Shown in pieces: positions 8,687 through 16,894 of a DNA stretch of 64,000 nucleotides. Source of the stretch: Oscillatoriales cyanobacterium (GTDB lineage Bacteria > Cyanobacteriota > Cyanobacteriia > Cyanobacteriales > Microcoleaceae); assembly GCA_004292955.1 (NCBI GenBank), contig RDXX01000015.1, forward strand, positions 124,001 through 188,000, written 5' to 3'. A program made the position numbers and the translations under genes. Each line of letters begins with the position of its first letter. The stretch's first letter is position 1. Under the pieces are notes generated by a model. That model was not told the origin of the DNA. It searched no databases and saw nothing but the letters and a program-made list of their open reading frames with translations.

Positions 8687-9958
8687 ATGATGAAAAATGA
8701 AATTCAGCGCACGGTTTTAGACAACGGTATGGTTGTCTTAGCATCAGAAAATCCAGCAGCAGATATTATTGCAGCTAGGATATTCCTGCGCGCCGGTAGC
8801 CGCTGCGTACAGCCGGAACAAGCAGGATTGTGTCACTTGCTGTCGGCGGTAATGACTAAGGGAACCGATCGCCTGTCTTCGCTAGAAATTGCCGAACGTG
8901 TAGAATCGGTAGGAGCGAGATTGAGTACCGACTCGACTACAGACTATTTTTTAGTGAGTTTGAAGACGGTTGTTGCCGATTTTCAGGACATTTTGGAGTT
9001 GGCTGCGGAATTGATGCGATCGCCCACTTTCCCGGAAGCTGAAGTCGAACTCGAACGCCGCATTGCGATATCGGCAATTCGATCGCAACAAGAACAACCA
9101 TTTGCGATCGCCTTCGAGCAATTGCGACACGCCATGTATCAGGAACATCCCTATGCTTTCTCCACCTTGGGCACGGAAGCTACGATGTCAAAGCTCACCA
9201 GAAACGAGCTCGAACAGTTCCACAAAACCTATTTCCGTCCCGATAATGTGGTTATTTCGGTAGCCGGCAGAATATCTACCGAAGATGCGATCGCCCTGAT
9301 CGATCGTACATTTGGTGACTGGAAAGCGCCTTTAACACCCCTCCCAACTTTAACCGTTCCCCCCCTCAAAGCCTCCCCGCAATCCGTGGCTAAGGCGCAA
9401 GATACCCAGCAATCAGTGATTATGCTGGGCTACCTCGCGCCCTCGGTCAAAAATCCCGACTATGCAGCGATTAAGTTACTGAATACCTATTTGGGTAACG
9501 GTTTGTCGAGTCGGTTGTTTGTGGAATTGCGGGAAAAGCGGGGCTTAGCTTACGATGTTTCGGCACTCTACGCGACGCGCCTGGACACGGCTCAGTTTGT
9601 AGCGTACATGGGTACAGCACCCGAAAATACGGTGACTGCTTTTGAAGGATTGCGTACAGAAGTCGATCGACTCGCCAACACCCAACTAAGCGAAGAAGAA
9701 TTGCAAGCTTGCAAGAATAAAATGCTCGGTCAATATGCTTTAGGAAAACAAACCAATTCGCAAATTGCCCAAGTTTTAGGTTGGTACGAAATCCTGGAAT
9801 TGGGAATTAAATTTGACGAGCAGTTTCAAGCAGAAATTGCGGCAGTTACTGCTGCTGAAGCTAGGGAAGCTGCTCACAAATACTTCGTCGAACCGTATAT
9901 TTCTTTGGTGGGCCCGGAGGCGGCGATTACAGAGTTGGGCGTGGCTGCTGTTTGTTAA
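8687..9958 (+). CDS. M16 family protein, non-catalytic partner (423 aa)
   Basis: The fold-specific pattern of M16 proteins is clear (LDNGMVVL, TKGT, the later RGLAYDV motif). In the zinc site, however, only the first His remains: the residues aligned with HxxEH read HLLSA (50-54), so the Glu and second His are lost. The C-terminal Arg-Tyr pair (ELREKRGLAYDV, about residues 280-291) that binds substrate is intact. This is the usual split of labour in heterodimeric M16B peptidases, and the catalytic partner lies 380 bp upstream. ATG codons at 8687 and 8690 are adjacent; neither has a ribosome-binding site, and a heptad repeat array lies directly before them. Confidence 0.85.
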   Translation: MMKNEIQRTVLDNGMVVLASENPAADIIAARIFLRAGSRCVQPEQAGLCHLLSAVMTKGTDRLSSLEIAERVESVGARLSTDSTTDYFLVSLKTVVADFQDILELAAELMRSPTFPEAEVELERRIAISAIRSQQEQPFAIAFEQLRHAMYQEHPYAFSTLGTEATMSKLTRNELEQFHKTYFRPDNVVISVAGRISTEDAIALIDRTFGDWKAPLTPLPTLTVPPLKASPQSVAKAQDTQQSVIMLGYLAPSVKNPDYAAIKLLNTYLGNGLSSRLFVELREKRGLAYDVSALYATRLDTAQFVAYMGTAPENTVTAFEGLRTEVDRLANTQLSEEELQACKNKMLGQYALGKQTNSQIAQVLGWYEILELGIKFDEQFQAEIAAVTAAEAREAAHKYFVEPYISLVGPEAAITELGVAAVC

Positions 9959-10054
9959 GGAGGAAATGGGCGATCGAACTTGTGAAAAGTTCGATCGATC
10001 TAACCAGTTTGTCCATCTGATAGACTAAAGGAATTGATTGGGCTAAGTTGAGCT

Positions 10055-10681
10055 ATGACCATTGCGATCGACCAACCAATACAACAGAAACCACTCAGCT
10101 TTGACGAGTTTATCGCCCGTTATGGTGGCGATAATCGCTATGAGCTGATCGATGGAGAGGTATTCGACTTGGAACCCACAGGCCCCCATGAGGAGGTTGC
10201 AGCCTTCATTACCACAAAAATATGTGTCCAGATCGACGGAACAGGCTTACCTTGGTTTGTCCTTCAGCGGGGACTATTGCGCCCTTCAAATATTGGTATG
10301 ACAGCATTTCGACCTGATGTTGCAGTTGTCGATCGCGATGAACTTACTAAAGAACTGCTTTGGTCTGGTGAGTCGATTCTAACACTGGGCAGTTCGATTA
10401 AATTTGTGGCGGAAGTTGTTAGTAGTAACTGGCAAAATGACTATTCTCGTAAAGTCGAAGACTACGCAGTTTTAGGTATTCCTGAATATTGGATTGCGGA
10501 CTACGCAGGATTAGGTGGTACTCAACACATTGGAAAGCCTAAAAAACCCACCCTTTCTATCTGCACTTTAGTGAATGGGGAATATCAAATTCAACAGATT
10601 CGGGGCAATCAGACCATCGTCTCTCTAACTTTCCCAGACTTAAAACTGACTGCTGAACAGGTTTTGATGGCTGGCAGGTAA
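10055..10681 (+). CDS. Uma2 family endonuclease (208 aa)
   Basis: The protein matches the Uma2 (DUF820) restriction-endonuclease-like family, abundant in cyanobacteria. It has the N-terminal SFDEFIARYGGDNRYELIDGEV segment split here as SFDEF...RYELIDGEV, then FRPDVAVVD and KFVAEVVS. The latter two supply the Asp and Glu of a PD-(D/E)xK core. Length is usual for the family. The biological role of these predicted nucleases is not established and no DNA-modification or transposase gene is adjacent. It lies alone between the M16 pair and a convergent DUF1272 gene. Confidence 0.85.
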   Translation: MTIAIDQPIQQKPLSFDEFIARYGGDNRYELIDGEVFDLEPTGPHEEVAAFITTKICVQIDGTGLPWFVLQRGLLRPSNIGMTAFRPDVAVVDRDELTKELLWSGESILTLGSSIKFVAEVVSSNWQNDYSRKVEDYAVLGIPEYWIADYAGLGGTQHIGKPKKPTLSICTLVNGEYQIQQIRGNQTIVSLTFPDLKLTAEQVLMAGR

Positions 10682-10695
10682 AATCATTAAATGCC

Positions 10696-11007
10696 TTACC
10701 GCTTTTCCGGAGCTAAGCTGCCAATTACCGCCACAAGCTTTGCATAAGCCTCTAGATCCACTGGCCTGTATTTGACTTTGGCGATCGCCGGATCGTTGCT
10801 AAGATAGTTGTTGTCTCTCCAGTTTTTTGATGGCCTGATTGGTCTCAGAACAAAGCCACCACCACAATTCGGACAAATATTTTTACCCAAAATGCTCTCC
10901 ACACAGGTAGCGCAAAAAGTGCATTCATAGGTACAGATGCGTGCATCAAGCGAGTCTGGTGGCAACGCCTTGTTGCAATGCTCACAGGTTGGTCTGAGTT
11001 CGAGCAT
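10696..11007 (-). CDS. DUF1272 domain protein, cysteine-rich (103 aa)
   Basis: The N-terminal 60 residues hold four CxxC-type pairs (CEHC, CTYECTFC, CATC, CPNCGGG), typical of DUF1272 zinc-ribbon-like proteins, with the family start MLELRPTCEHC. The remaining 40 residues contain no known motif. A zinc-binding role is inferred from the cysteines; the cellular function is unknown. It is followed upstream by another minus-strand small gene, 36 bp away, possibly in the same transcript. Confidence 0.8.
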   Translation of the reverse strand: MLELRPTCEHCNKALPPDSLDARICTYECTFCATCVESILGKNICPNCGGGFVLRPIRPSKNWRDNNYLSNDPAIAKVKYRPVDLEAYAKLVAVIGSLAPEKR

Positions 11008-11042
11008 ATTTTCTCCTATTTGTGACGGCTTTATAACTCTTT

Positions 11043-11423
11043 CTAGGAATATGTAACCGATGTTTCGCGTTGCGGTGTCATAGATGAAAAGGTTCCTTCA
11101 CTATAAACGCAGAACAGGGGTGGACGGCGATCGTTTGGTTTCCAGCCGTTAGCAATACCATGCAAGATAGCTGTCCGAGCAAATTTGCTAGTGACGATCC
11201 AGGCTGCTTTGTGCAAATGGAACACATTACCGCCATCGGTTAAATGGAAACCGTTGATTGGCAACCACGGATAACGCATGATAACAATTAACTGCTCGCC
11301 AGATGAAACACTCCCTTGCAAAGTCAAGTAGTCGTCGTCAAAAGAAGGGCGGAAATGCCAACGGAATTCTTGCCCTTCAACATTGATGGTGCGGAAACCT
11401 TTTTTCTTCTTAGGGTAAGTCAT
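11043..11423 (-). CDS. hypothetical protein (126 aa)
   Basis: I do not recognise this family. The protein is soluble, starts with a basic patch (MTYPKKKKGFRT) and contains several aromatic/His segments (FRWHFRP, NVFHLHKAAW). It is divergent from the broken XRE-type regulator and shares with it a 22-bp palindrome at 11459-11480, so it may be controlled by that regulator. The gene order (small unknown gene next to an XRE antitoxin-like gene) is compatible with a toxin-antitoxin locus, but no toxin motif is seen. Confidence 0.6.
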   Translation of the reverse strand: MTYPKKKKGFRTINVEGQEFRWHFRPSFDDDYLTLQGSVSSGEQLIVIMRYPWLPINGFHLTDGGNVFHLHKAAWIVTSKFARTAILHGIANGWKPNDRRPPLFCVYSEGTFSSMTPQRETSVTYS

Positions 11424-11458
11424 AGCAACTGTTACCTCGAATGACGATCTTCGCCATA

Positions 11459-11480
11459 ATTATATCAGATATGATATAAT
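11459..11480. promoter_or_regulatory. palindromic operator overlapping a TATAAT box
   Basis: TATATCA-GATA-TGATATA is a perfect inverted repeat (11461-11478) that extends by two more paired bases on each side. A TATAAT -10 box at 11475-11480 lies inside it, 28 bases before the ATG at 11508. This is the usual arrangement for autorepression by an XRE-type antitoxin. Confidence 0.55.
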
Positions 11481-11507
11481 ATGACACGGATATAGAGGAC
11501 TAATGTT

Positions 11508-11822
11508 ATGGATCAAGCGAAAAAGAAGCGTCTAGAAGATCGAGGCTGGAAAATCGGATCTGCCTCGGAATTCTTAGAACTTTCACCAGAGGAATCGACC
11601 TTAATTGAGATTAAGTTAGCCCTCAGTCTTAATCTCAATTAAGGTCGGCAAAAATTGATGACACAGGCAGAGTTAGCCGATAAAATCAACTCCAGTCAAC
11701 CTCGTATTGCCAAGGCTGAAAATGGCGAAGATTCGGTTTCTATTGAACTGTTAATACGCGCAATCCTGGCAACAGGTGCAACGCCTCAAGATATAGGGAA
11801 AATTATTGCTCAAGCAGGATAG
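11508..11822 (+). pseudogene. XRE-family (HTH) antitoxin-like gene with in-frame stop
   Basis: One frame runs from ATG 11508 to TAG 11822 and is interrupted only by TAA at 11640-11642. The first part (MDQAKKKRLEDRGW..., SPEESTLIEIKLALS) and the second part (QKLMTQAELADKIN, SSQPRIAKAENG, SIELLIRAILATG) together match the common cyanobacterial XRE/HTH protein of about 104 residues. The stop lies in the second arm of a perfect 20-bp inverted repeat (11596-11615 and 11628-11647), which replaces the expected SxxLRERR-type residues. Translation could restart at TTG 11655 or ATG 11658 to give a 54-55-residue HTH protein. So it may be dead, or be two short proteins. Confidence 0.7.
11596..11647. repeat. 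perfect 20-bp inverted repeat inside the HTH gene
   Basis: The arm CGACCTTAATTGAGATTAAG occupies 11596-11615, and its exact reverse complement lies at 11628-11647, with a 12-base loop. The left arm encodes conserved sequence, so the right arm appears to be the later, inverted copy. It introduces the TAA stop. Confidence 0.9.
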
Positions 11823-12061
11823 AAATGATGGCGCAGGTTTCGAGCATATAATTGACTATCGGTAATATCAGGTCGTGAGTTGATGACTCCTTCACTTTGC
11901 CAGTAAGCAACAAGTTCTGCTCCAGTTTTAGGTGGGTTACTCAGAACTTCTCTGATCGATAAAACACGTAGTATGTACTCAGATAAAGGTAGGTTTAGTC
12001 GTAAGGCTTCAGTAGATAGTTGACTTTCTAACTCCGGCGGTAACTCTAATTGAATGCTCAT
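11810..12061 (-). CDS. small antitoxin-like protein (83 aa)
   Basis: The protein reads MSIQLELPPELESQLSTEA, then a helical LPLSEYILRVL segment, and ends near GAELVAYWQ...GVINSRPDI with ARNLRHH. This is the pattern of small cyanobacterial proteins annotated as ribbon-helix-helix-like or orphan antitoxins; there is no toxin gene beside it. The ATG at 12061 was chosen because GAGGAA lies 8 bases upstream, whereas the ATG at 12076 has no such site. Its 3' end overlaps the 3' end of the convergent HTH pseudogene by 13 bp. Confidence 0.65.
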   Translation of the reverse strand: MSIQLELPPELESQLSTEALRLNLPLSEYILRVLSIREVLSNPPKTGAELVAYWQSEGVINSRPDITDSQLYARNLRHHFYPA

Positions 12062-12231
12062 GTCTGCGTTCCTCATCGATCGAGATTCTCAATTGATCGT
12101 AGCTGATTTCATTATTATCCAAAATAATCCGACACAACACCACAACCAAAAAAAATTAGCCAGACTTAAATTGAACCTTTTCGGTTCCCGATCGGTCAAA
12201 ATGAAGCAGACGCCCGATCGGTCTAACTTAT

Positions 12232-14052
12232 ATGTACTTCCTAAAGCAGTTTCAGATTAAAAAAGGGCTGACTCCCTGGTTAAGCGGACTCCTCGCTGCC
12301 TCCCTACTCGCCGGAGTCGGCTACACAGCTTACAGCCAACTCGCAGTCAAATCGCGCCGTGAAAGCAGACGCAAGGAAAAAACCGTTGCTGTAGAAAGGG
12401 TGAATTTGCCGATCGCCATTTCCGCAAATGGCACAATAGTACCCGAAAGGAGTGTTAACGTCAGCCCCAAAACTTCAGGAGTGCTCAAAACTTTACTGGT
12501 TAAAGAAGGAGACACTGTTAAAACAGGGCAGATTCTCGCCCAAATGGATGACTCCAACCTGCAAGGACAATTGACTCAAAATCGCGGACAACTCGCCTCA
12601 GCCGAAGCCAATTTACAAAAATTACTCAATGGTAATCGAGTCGAAGATATTGCAGTAGCAAAGGCTCAATTAGCTGAACAACAAGCCAGTTTGGAAAAAT
12701 TACTTAACGGTAATCGCACTCAGGATATTGCCGCCGCCCAAGCCCAAGTAAATGAACAACAAGCAAACCTGCAAAAATTGCTCAATGGGAATCGCAGTCA
12801 AGATATTGCAGCAGCAAAGGCCCAATTAGCAGAACAACAAGCAACTCTTCAAAAATTGCTCAAGGGCAATCGCCCTGAAGATATTGCCCAAGCAAGCGCG
12901 AAACTTAGGGATGCTGAATATGCCAAAAAACAAGCAGAAGAAGACTTTCAAAGAAATCAGGAACTCTACACATCGGGGGCCATTTCTCTTCAAATTGTGA
13001 ATACTTCTCGCACCGCGCGCGATCGAGCTCAAACTCAAGTCAGACAAGCTCAACAAGCTGTAGCTTTGTTGCAAGCTGGTTCGCGCCCGGAAGACATCGC
13101 TGCTGCGCGGGCCGCAGTTGAACAAAAACAGCAAGCTTTGGCGCTAATTCAAGCTGGTGCTCGCCCGGAAGATATTGCGGCTTCCGCAGCAGCAGTCGAG
13201 CAAAAACGGCAAGTTTTGGCAGGAGTGCGATCGGGGGCGCGATCCGAAGACATCGCCGCTTCCGAAGCCGCAGTGGAGCAAAAACAGCAAGCTTTGGCAC
13301 TAATTCAAGGTGGTGCTCGGCCGGAAGAAATTGCGATCGCCCGGGCTCAAGTTCTCTCGGCTAAAGGTAGTCTCCAAACAGTCCAAGCGTTGATTAATGA
13401 TACGAAAATTCGCGCTCCTTTCAGCGGTACTGTCACCCGCAAATATGCCGATCCAGGAGCTTTTGTGACACCGACAACAGCAGGTAGTGCGGTGACATCG
13501 GCAACTTCTTCTTCGATTTTGTCTTTAGCTTCAAAAAATCAGGTTGTGGCGAATGTGGCAGAAAGTAATATTGCTCAAATCCGCCTCGGCTTAAATGCGT
13601 CTATTCAAGCTGATGCTTATACGGGAAAGACTTTTACTGGGAAAGTTAATCAAATTTCACCTCAGTCAATTGTCCAGCAAAATGTTACCAGTTTTGAGGT
13701 AAAAGCTTCAATTCTTGATGATGCTAAAAAACTATTGCGATCGGGAATGAATGTGAATGTGGAGTTTAAGGCGGGTGAGTTGAAGGATGTTTTAGTTGTA
13801 CCGACTGCGGCGATTGTTCGTCAAAAAAAGGAAACGGGAGTGTTTGTGACTGGTGGTGAAGATGGGAAGCCTTTGTTTGTGCCGATTAAGACGGGGATGA
13901 CGGTTGATGATAAGACGGAAGTGCGATCGGGCTTGAAGGGAAATGAAAAGGTTTTTATTAGTTTCCCCCCTGGCTTGCGGCCTAAATCTCAAACTCCATC
14001 ATCGGGTGGAATTCCAGGTTTGCAGCCGGGTGGTGGAAGTCGTTTGCGTTAG
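12232..14052 (+). CDS. HlyD/MacA-type periplasmic adaptor (606 aa)
   Basis: An N-terminal membrane anchor (about residues 16-38) is followed by a biotinyl-lipoyl-like half-motif (VSPKTSGVLKTLLVKEGDTVKTGQ), a long helical hairpin (about 115-385), the second lipoyl half (TKIRAPFSGTVTRKYADPGAFV) and a beta-barrel domain ending in VVPTAAI. The hairpin is built of 26-residue modules: four with the core LLNGNRxxDIA on the outgoing arm (about 130-233) and four with the core GARPEDIA on the return arm (about 278-381). The tip (ELYTSGAIS...) has the pattern expected for a TolC-type contact. It forms a tripartite efflux pump with the MacB-like permease downstream. No ribosome-binding site is obvious at the ATG. 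Confidence 0.9.
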   Translation: MYFLKQFQIKKGLTPWLSGLLAASLLAGVGYTAYSQLAVKSRRESRRKEKTVAVERVNLPIAISANGTIVPERSVNVSPKTSGVLKTLLVKEGDTVKTGQILAQMDDSNLQGQLTQNRGQLASAEANLQKLLNGNRVEDIAVAKAQLAEQQASLEKLLNGNRTQDIAAAQAQVNEQQANLQKLLNGNRSQDIAAAKAQLAEQQATLQKLLKGNRPEDIAQASAKLRDAEYAKKQAEEDFQRNQELYTSGAISLQIVNTSRTARDRAQTQVRQAQQAVALLQAGSRPEDIAAARAAVEQKQQALALIQAGARPEDIAASAAAVEQKRQVLAGVRSGARSEDIAASEAAVEQKQQALALIQGGARPEEIAIARAQVLSAKGSLQTVQALINDTKIRAPFSGTVTRKYADPGAFVTPTTAGSAVTSATSSSILSLASKNQVVANVAESNIAQIRLGLNASIQADAYTGKTFTGKVNQISPQSIVQQNVTSFEVKASILDDAKKLLRSGMNVNVEFKAGELKDVLVVPTAAIVRQKKETGVFVTGGEDGKPLFVPIKTGMTVDDKTEVRSGLKGNEKVFISFPPGLRPKSQTPSSGGIPGLQPGGGSRLR

Positions 14053-14056
14053 ATCG

Positions 14057-14274
14057 GATATTTTGCACTATTTGGAATAATCTTTTCTGGGCGGGCTAGA
14101 AGCCCACCCCACAAGCAGAAAATTGATCTATTGTGGAACAGGCATCTTGCCTGTTCATAAAAAGAGATATTTTGCACTATTTGCAATAATCTTTTCTGGG
14201 CGGGCTAGAAGCCCACCCCACAAGCAGAAAATTGATCTATTGTGGAACAGGCATCTTGCCTGTTCATGAAAAAG
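14057..14274. repeat. tandem duplication of a 109-bp intergenic segment
   Basis: Positions 14057-14165 and 14166-14274 are nearly identical. Each copy holds two inverted pairs, GGGCGGGCT...AGCCCACCC and GGAACAGGCA...TGCCTGTTC. The tract separates the adaptor gene from its permease gene. No ORF is supported within it. Confidence 0.8.
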
Positions 14275-14310
14275 TACAAGATTTGAGTAGTAGAAATTTG
14301 CCCGCTCAAT

Positions 14311-14349
14311 AACAAATAACAAATAACAAATAACAAATAACAAATAACC
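14311..14349. repeat. AACAAAT heptad array before the permease gene
   Basis: Five tandem copies of AACAAAT run to within 7 bases of the ATG at 14356. No Shine-Dalgarno sequence lies between the array and the start codon. Confidence 0.85.
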
Positions 14350-14355
14350 GATAAC

Positions 14356-15621
14356 ATGAAATTAAAGACTCCCCCAGTTATTAACAAAATCTCGAACGTT
14401 CAAATTATGTTCATGGCGACTGAGGCGCTGTGGAATAATAAGTTGCGTACCAGTTTGACGATGCTGGGCGTAATTATTGGCATATCTTCGGTGATTGCGA
14501 TTACTTCCGTGGGCCAGGGTGTACAAAAGTCTACTGAGGAACAGTTGAAGGCTTTGGGTACTAATGTGCTGTTGGTTTTATCGGGTGCTTCGCGATCGGG
14601 CGGTGTTAGTCAGGGTAGTGGTTCTGCTTCTACTGTGACATGGGATGACGCTAGGGCGATCGGCAAACAAGCACCGGCAGTTAAGGCGATTTCGGCGTTT
14701 TTGCAGCGCCAAGTGCAAGTTGTTTATGGCGGACAAAATTCATCTACTTTTATATTAGGAACTGATTTAAATTACCCCGATGTGAAGAACATTCAACCTC
14801 AAGCAGGACGGTTTTTTAATGAGGATGAATTGAATGCTGCTGAACCAGTTGTTGTCCTTGGTTCTAAGGTGCGAGACGAGCTTTTTGGAGTTGGTGCTAA
14901 TGCCCTATCAGCCGATGTTCGCATTCAGGGAGGGCGCTACAAGGTAATAGGAGTGATGGAACCCAAGGGTTCGGTAGGGGGTACGGATCAGGACGATCGC
15001 GTGTATATTCCCCTGAAAAATATGTCAGCTCGAATTGTGGGTAGAAATTCTTTGGCTGGAATTGCCATCTCTGGTTTTTGGTTACAAACTACGGGGGAAT
15101 CGGATTTAGCTGATGCTCAATTTCAAGTAGAAAATATCATGCGTTTGCGCCACAATATCTATCCGCCACAACCGGATGATTTTCGAGTGATTAATCAAGT
15201 TGATATTGTGAATACTTTCAGCAATGTGGTAGGTTTGTTTACAGTGATGGTAGTGGCAATCGCCGGAATTTCCCTGGTAGTTGGCGGCATCGGGATTGCT
15301 AATATTATGTTGGTGTCAGTTGTGGAGCGCACTAAGGAAATCGGGATTCGCAAAGCTGTAGGTGCTACCAATGCAGCTATTTTGATTCAATTCATGGCTG
15401 AATCGATTTTAGTTTCGACTGTGGGCGGTACGGCTGGTATTGGGTTGGGAATTGCGATCGCCTTTGGGGCCGCGACAGCATTTAGTTTTCCGTTTGTAAT
15501 TTCAGTATGGTCGATCGCAGCCGGTTTTGGACTATCCTTTACAGTAGGCTTATTGGCTGGAGTATTGCCGGCACGGAATGCCGCTCGCTTAGATCCGATC
15601 GCAGCTTTGCGGAATGATTGA
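14356..15621 (+). CDS. MacB-type ABC transporter permease (421 aa)
   Basis: The MacB/FtsX pattern is clear. There is one transmembrane helix near residues 36-58 (LTMLGVIIGISSVIAITSVG), a large MacB periplasmic core (about 60-275) and three helices at the C-terminus, the first containing GGIGIANIMLVSV. The conserved loop ERTKEIGIRKAVGA and the terminal PARNAARLDPIAALR are typical. It should work with the adaptor encoded upstream to move a substrate across the cell envelope. The usual cytoplasmic ATP-binding protein is not fused to it and is not next to it, so that subunit must be encoded elsewhere. Substrate unknown. Confidence 0.9.
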   Translation: MKLKTPPVINKISNVQIMFMATEALWNNKLRTSLTMLGVIIGISSVIAITSVGQGVQKSTEEQLKALGTNVLLVLSGASRSGGVSQGSGSASTVTWDDARAIGKQAPAVKAISAFLQRQVQVVYGGQNSSTFILGTDLNYPDVKNIQPQAGRFFNEDELNAAEPVVVLGSKVRDELFGVGANALSADVRIQGGRYKVIGVMEPKGSVGGTDQDDRVYIPLKNMSARIVGRNSLAGIAISGFWLQTTGESDLADAQFQVENIMRLRHNIYPPQPDDFRVINQVDIVNTFSNVVGLFTVMVVAIAGISLVVGGIGIANIMLVSVVERTKEIGIRKAVGATNAAILIQFMAESILVSTVGGTAGIGLGIAIAFGAATAFSFPFVISVWSIAAGFGLSFTVGLLAGVLPARNAARLDPIAALRND

Positions 15622-15677
15622 AGTTAGTGGCGATGGTCTGTCATTGTGCTATTATTTCTACTACAATAATCCTCATT

Positions 15678-15944
15678 ATGAAACCTGAGCGCATTGTTTC
15701 TGCTAAAGTTATTGACGATAATACCTTGATGGTTAAGTTTGCTAATCTTGAAATCAAAAAATATGACATCTCTAAGTTATTAGAGAATCCGATGTTTGCG
15801 ACGTTACGTAATCCTGGGTTTTTCAGAAACTTTAAAATTGAGCCTGGTGGTTATGCACTGGTTTGGAATGAAGATATCGATCTCAGTGAATATGAAATTT
15901 GGCAGAATGGAATTACTTGCACGGATGCGGAAATTGAGTGGTAA
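15678..15944 (+). CDS. DUF2442 domain protein (88 aa)
   Basis: From ATG 15678 the protein reads MKPERIVSAKVIDDNTL, continues with LEIKKYDISKLLE and ends GGYALVWNEDIDLSEYEIWQNG split by short variable stretches. This is the small DUF2442 fold, often a companion of DUF4160 proteins in toxin-antitoxin-like pairs. No DUF4160 gene is adjacent. A longer reading from 15618 adds 20 residues that do not fit the family and overlaps the permease gene, so the internal ATG was chosen. Confidence 0.7.
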   Translation: MKPERIVSAKVIDDNTLMVKFANLEIKKYDISKLLENPMFATLRNPGFFRNFKIEPGGYALVWNEDIDLSEYEIWQNGITCTDAEIEW

Positions 15945-16055
15945 GTAGGTAGGCGGGATTAAACCGAACAATGTAACAGTATGTAAACAGGCTTAAGTCA
16001 GCCAGTAGAAAGCATTTGGACACTTTACAATCGTTTACATAGTTGTGTTTTAAAT

Positions 16056-16883
16056 ATGAACAACCAACCTAAATTAGACAAATACAAGCAAGAAATCGCA
16101 GATTTGTACACCCGCAGAAGTCAAAATTATGACAATAGCGATTGGCATTTGCAGATTGCTCAGCGTCTCGTTGAATACGGGCGAGTCAGTCGCGGACAGC
16201 AGGTTTTAGACATTGCAACGGGAACGGGTCATGTGGCGATCGCAGCCGCTCAAATTGTCGGTACTGAAGGTCTAGTTATTGGCGTAGATATTTCGCATGG
16301 AATGCTCGATGTAGCCAGAAAAAAAGCTCTCGAATTAAAGCTTAATAATACAGAATTTTTGCTAAGGGATGCCGAAAATATCGACTTACCACGTAATGTT
16401 TGCGATCGCATTTTTTGCTCTTCAGCCTTCATTTGGATGTCTAATCTGCACGCAGCCCTCACTCACTGGCATCGATTTCTCAAACCAGGAGGAATAATTG
16501 GCTTTCATGCCTTTGCCGACACCGCTTTTGTAGGCGGAGTTGTGACGCAGAAAGTAGCCGAAAAATACGGCATTTCCTTCAATATGAGCAAACCCACAGG
16601 CACTGTTGAAAAATGCCGAAACCTGCTCGAAAAAGCAGGATTTAAACAGATAGAAATTAAAATCGAACAAGATGGCAGCTATATCAGTTTAGAAAAAGCA
16701 AAAGCAATGTGGGCCGGAAATTCTCATCCCGCCCCTGGACAATATCCGCCGCCGTTATCAACACTTTCAACCGAGCAATTAGCACAAGCCAAGGCCGAAT
16801 TTGAAGCAGAAATAGAAGCATTGCAAACCCAGCAAGGAATTTGGAACGATATCACCACTTTTTACGTATTCGGTCAAAAATAG
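16056..16883 (+). CDS. class I SAM-dependent methyltransferase, UbiE-like (275 aa)
   Basis: SAM-binding motif I is VLDIATGTGHVAIAA (about residues 49-63), followed by the acidic VIGVDIS strand and the later LRDAENIDLP and FLKPGGIIGFH motifs of the Methyltransf_11/UbiE group. The enzyme probably methylates a small molecule; the acceptor cannot be read from the sequence. It is soluble and of usual length. It stands between a DUF2442 gene and a convergent DNA methyltransferase gene with an 11-base gap, and is unlikely to be functionally linked to the latter. Confidence 0.8.
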   Translation: MNNQPKLDKYKQEIADLYTRRSQNYDNSDWHLQIAQRLVEYGRVSRGQQVLDIATGTGHVAIAAAQIVGTEGLVIGVDISHGMLDVARKKALELKLNNTEFLLRDAENIDLPRNVCDRIFCSSAFIWMSNLHAALTHWHRFLKPGGIIGFHAFADTAFVGGVVTQKVAEKYGISFNMSKPTGTVEKCRNLLEKAGFKQIEIKIEQDGSYISLEKAKAMWAGNSHPAPGQYPPPLSTLSTEQLAQAKAEFEAEIEALQTQQGIWNDITTFYVFGQK

Positions 16884-16894
16884 CAGAACTATAC

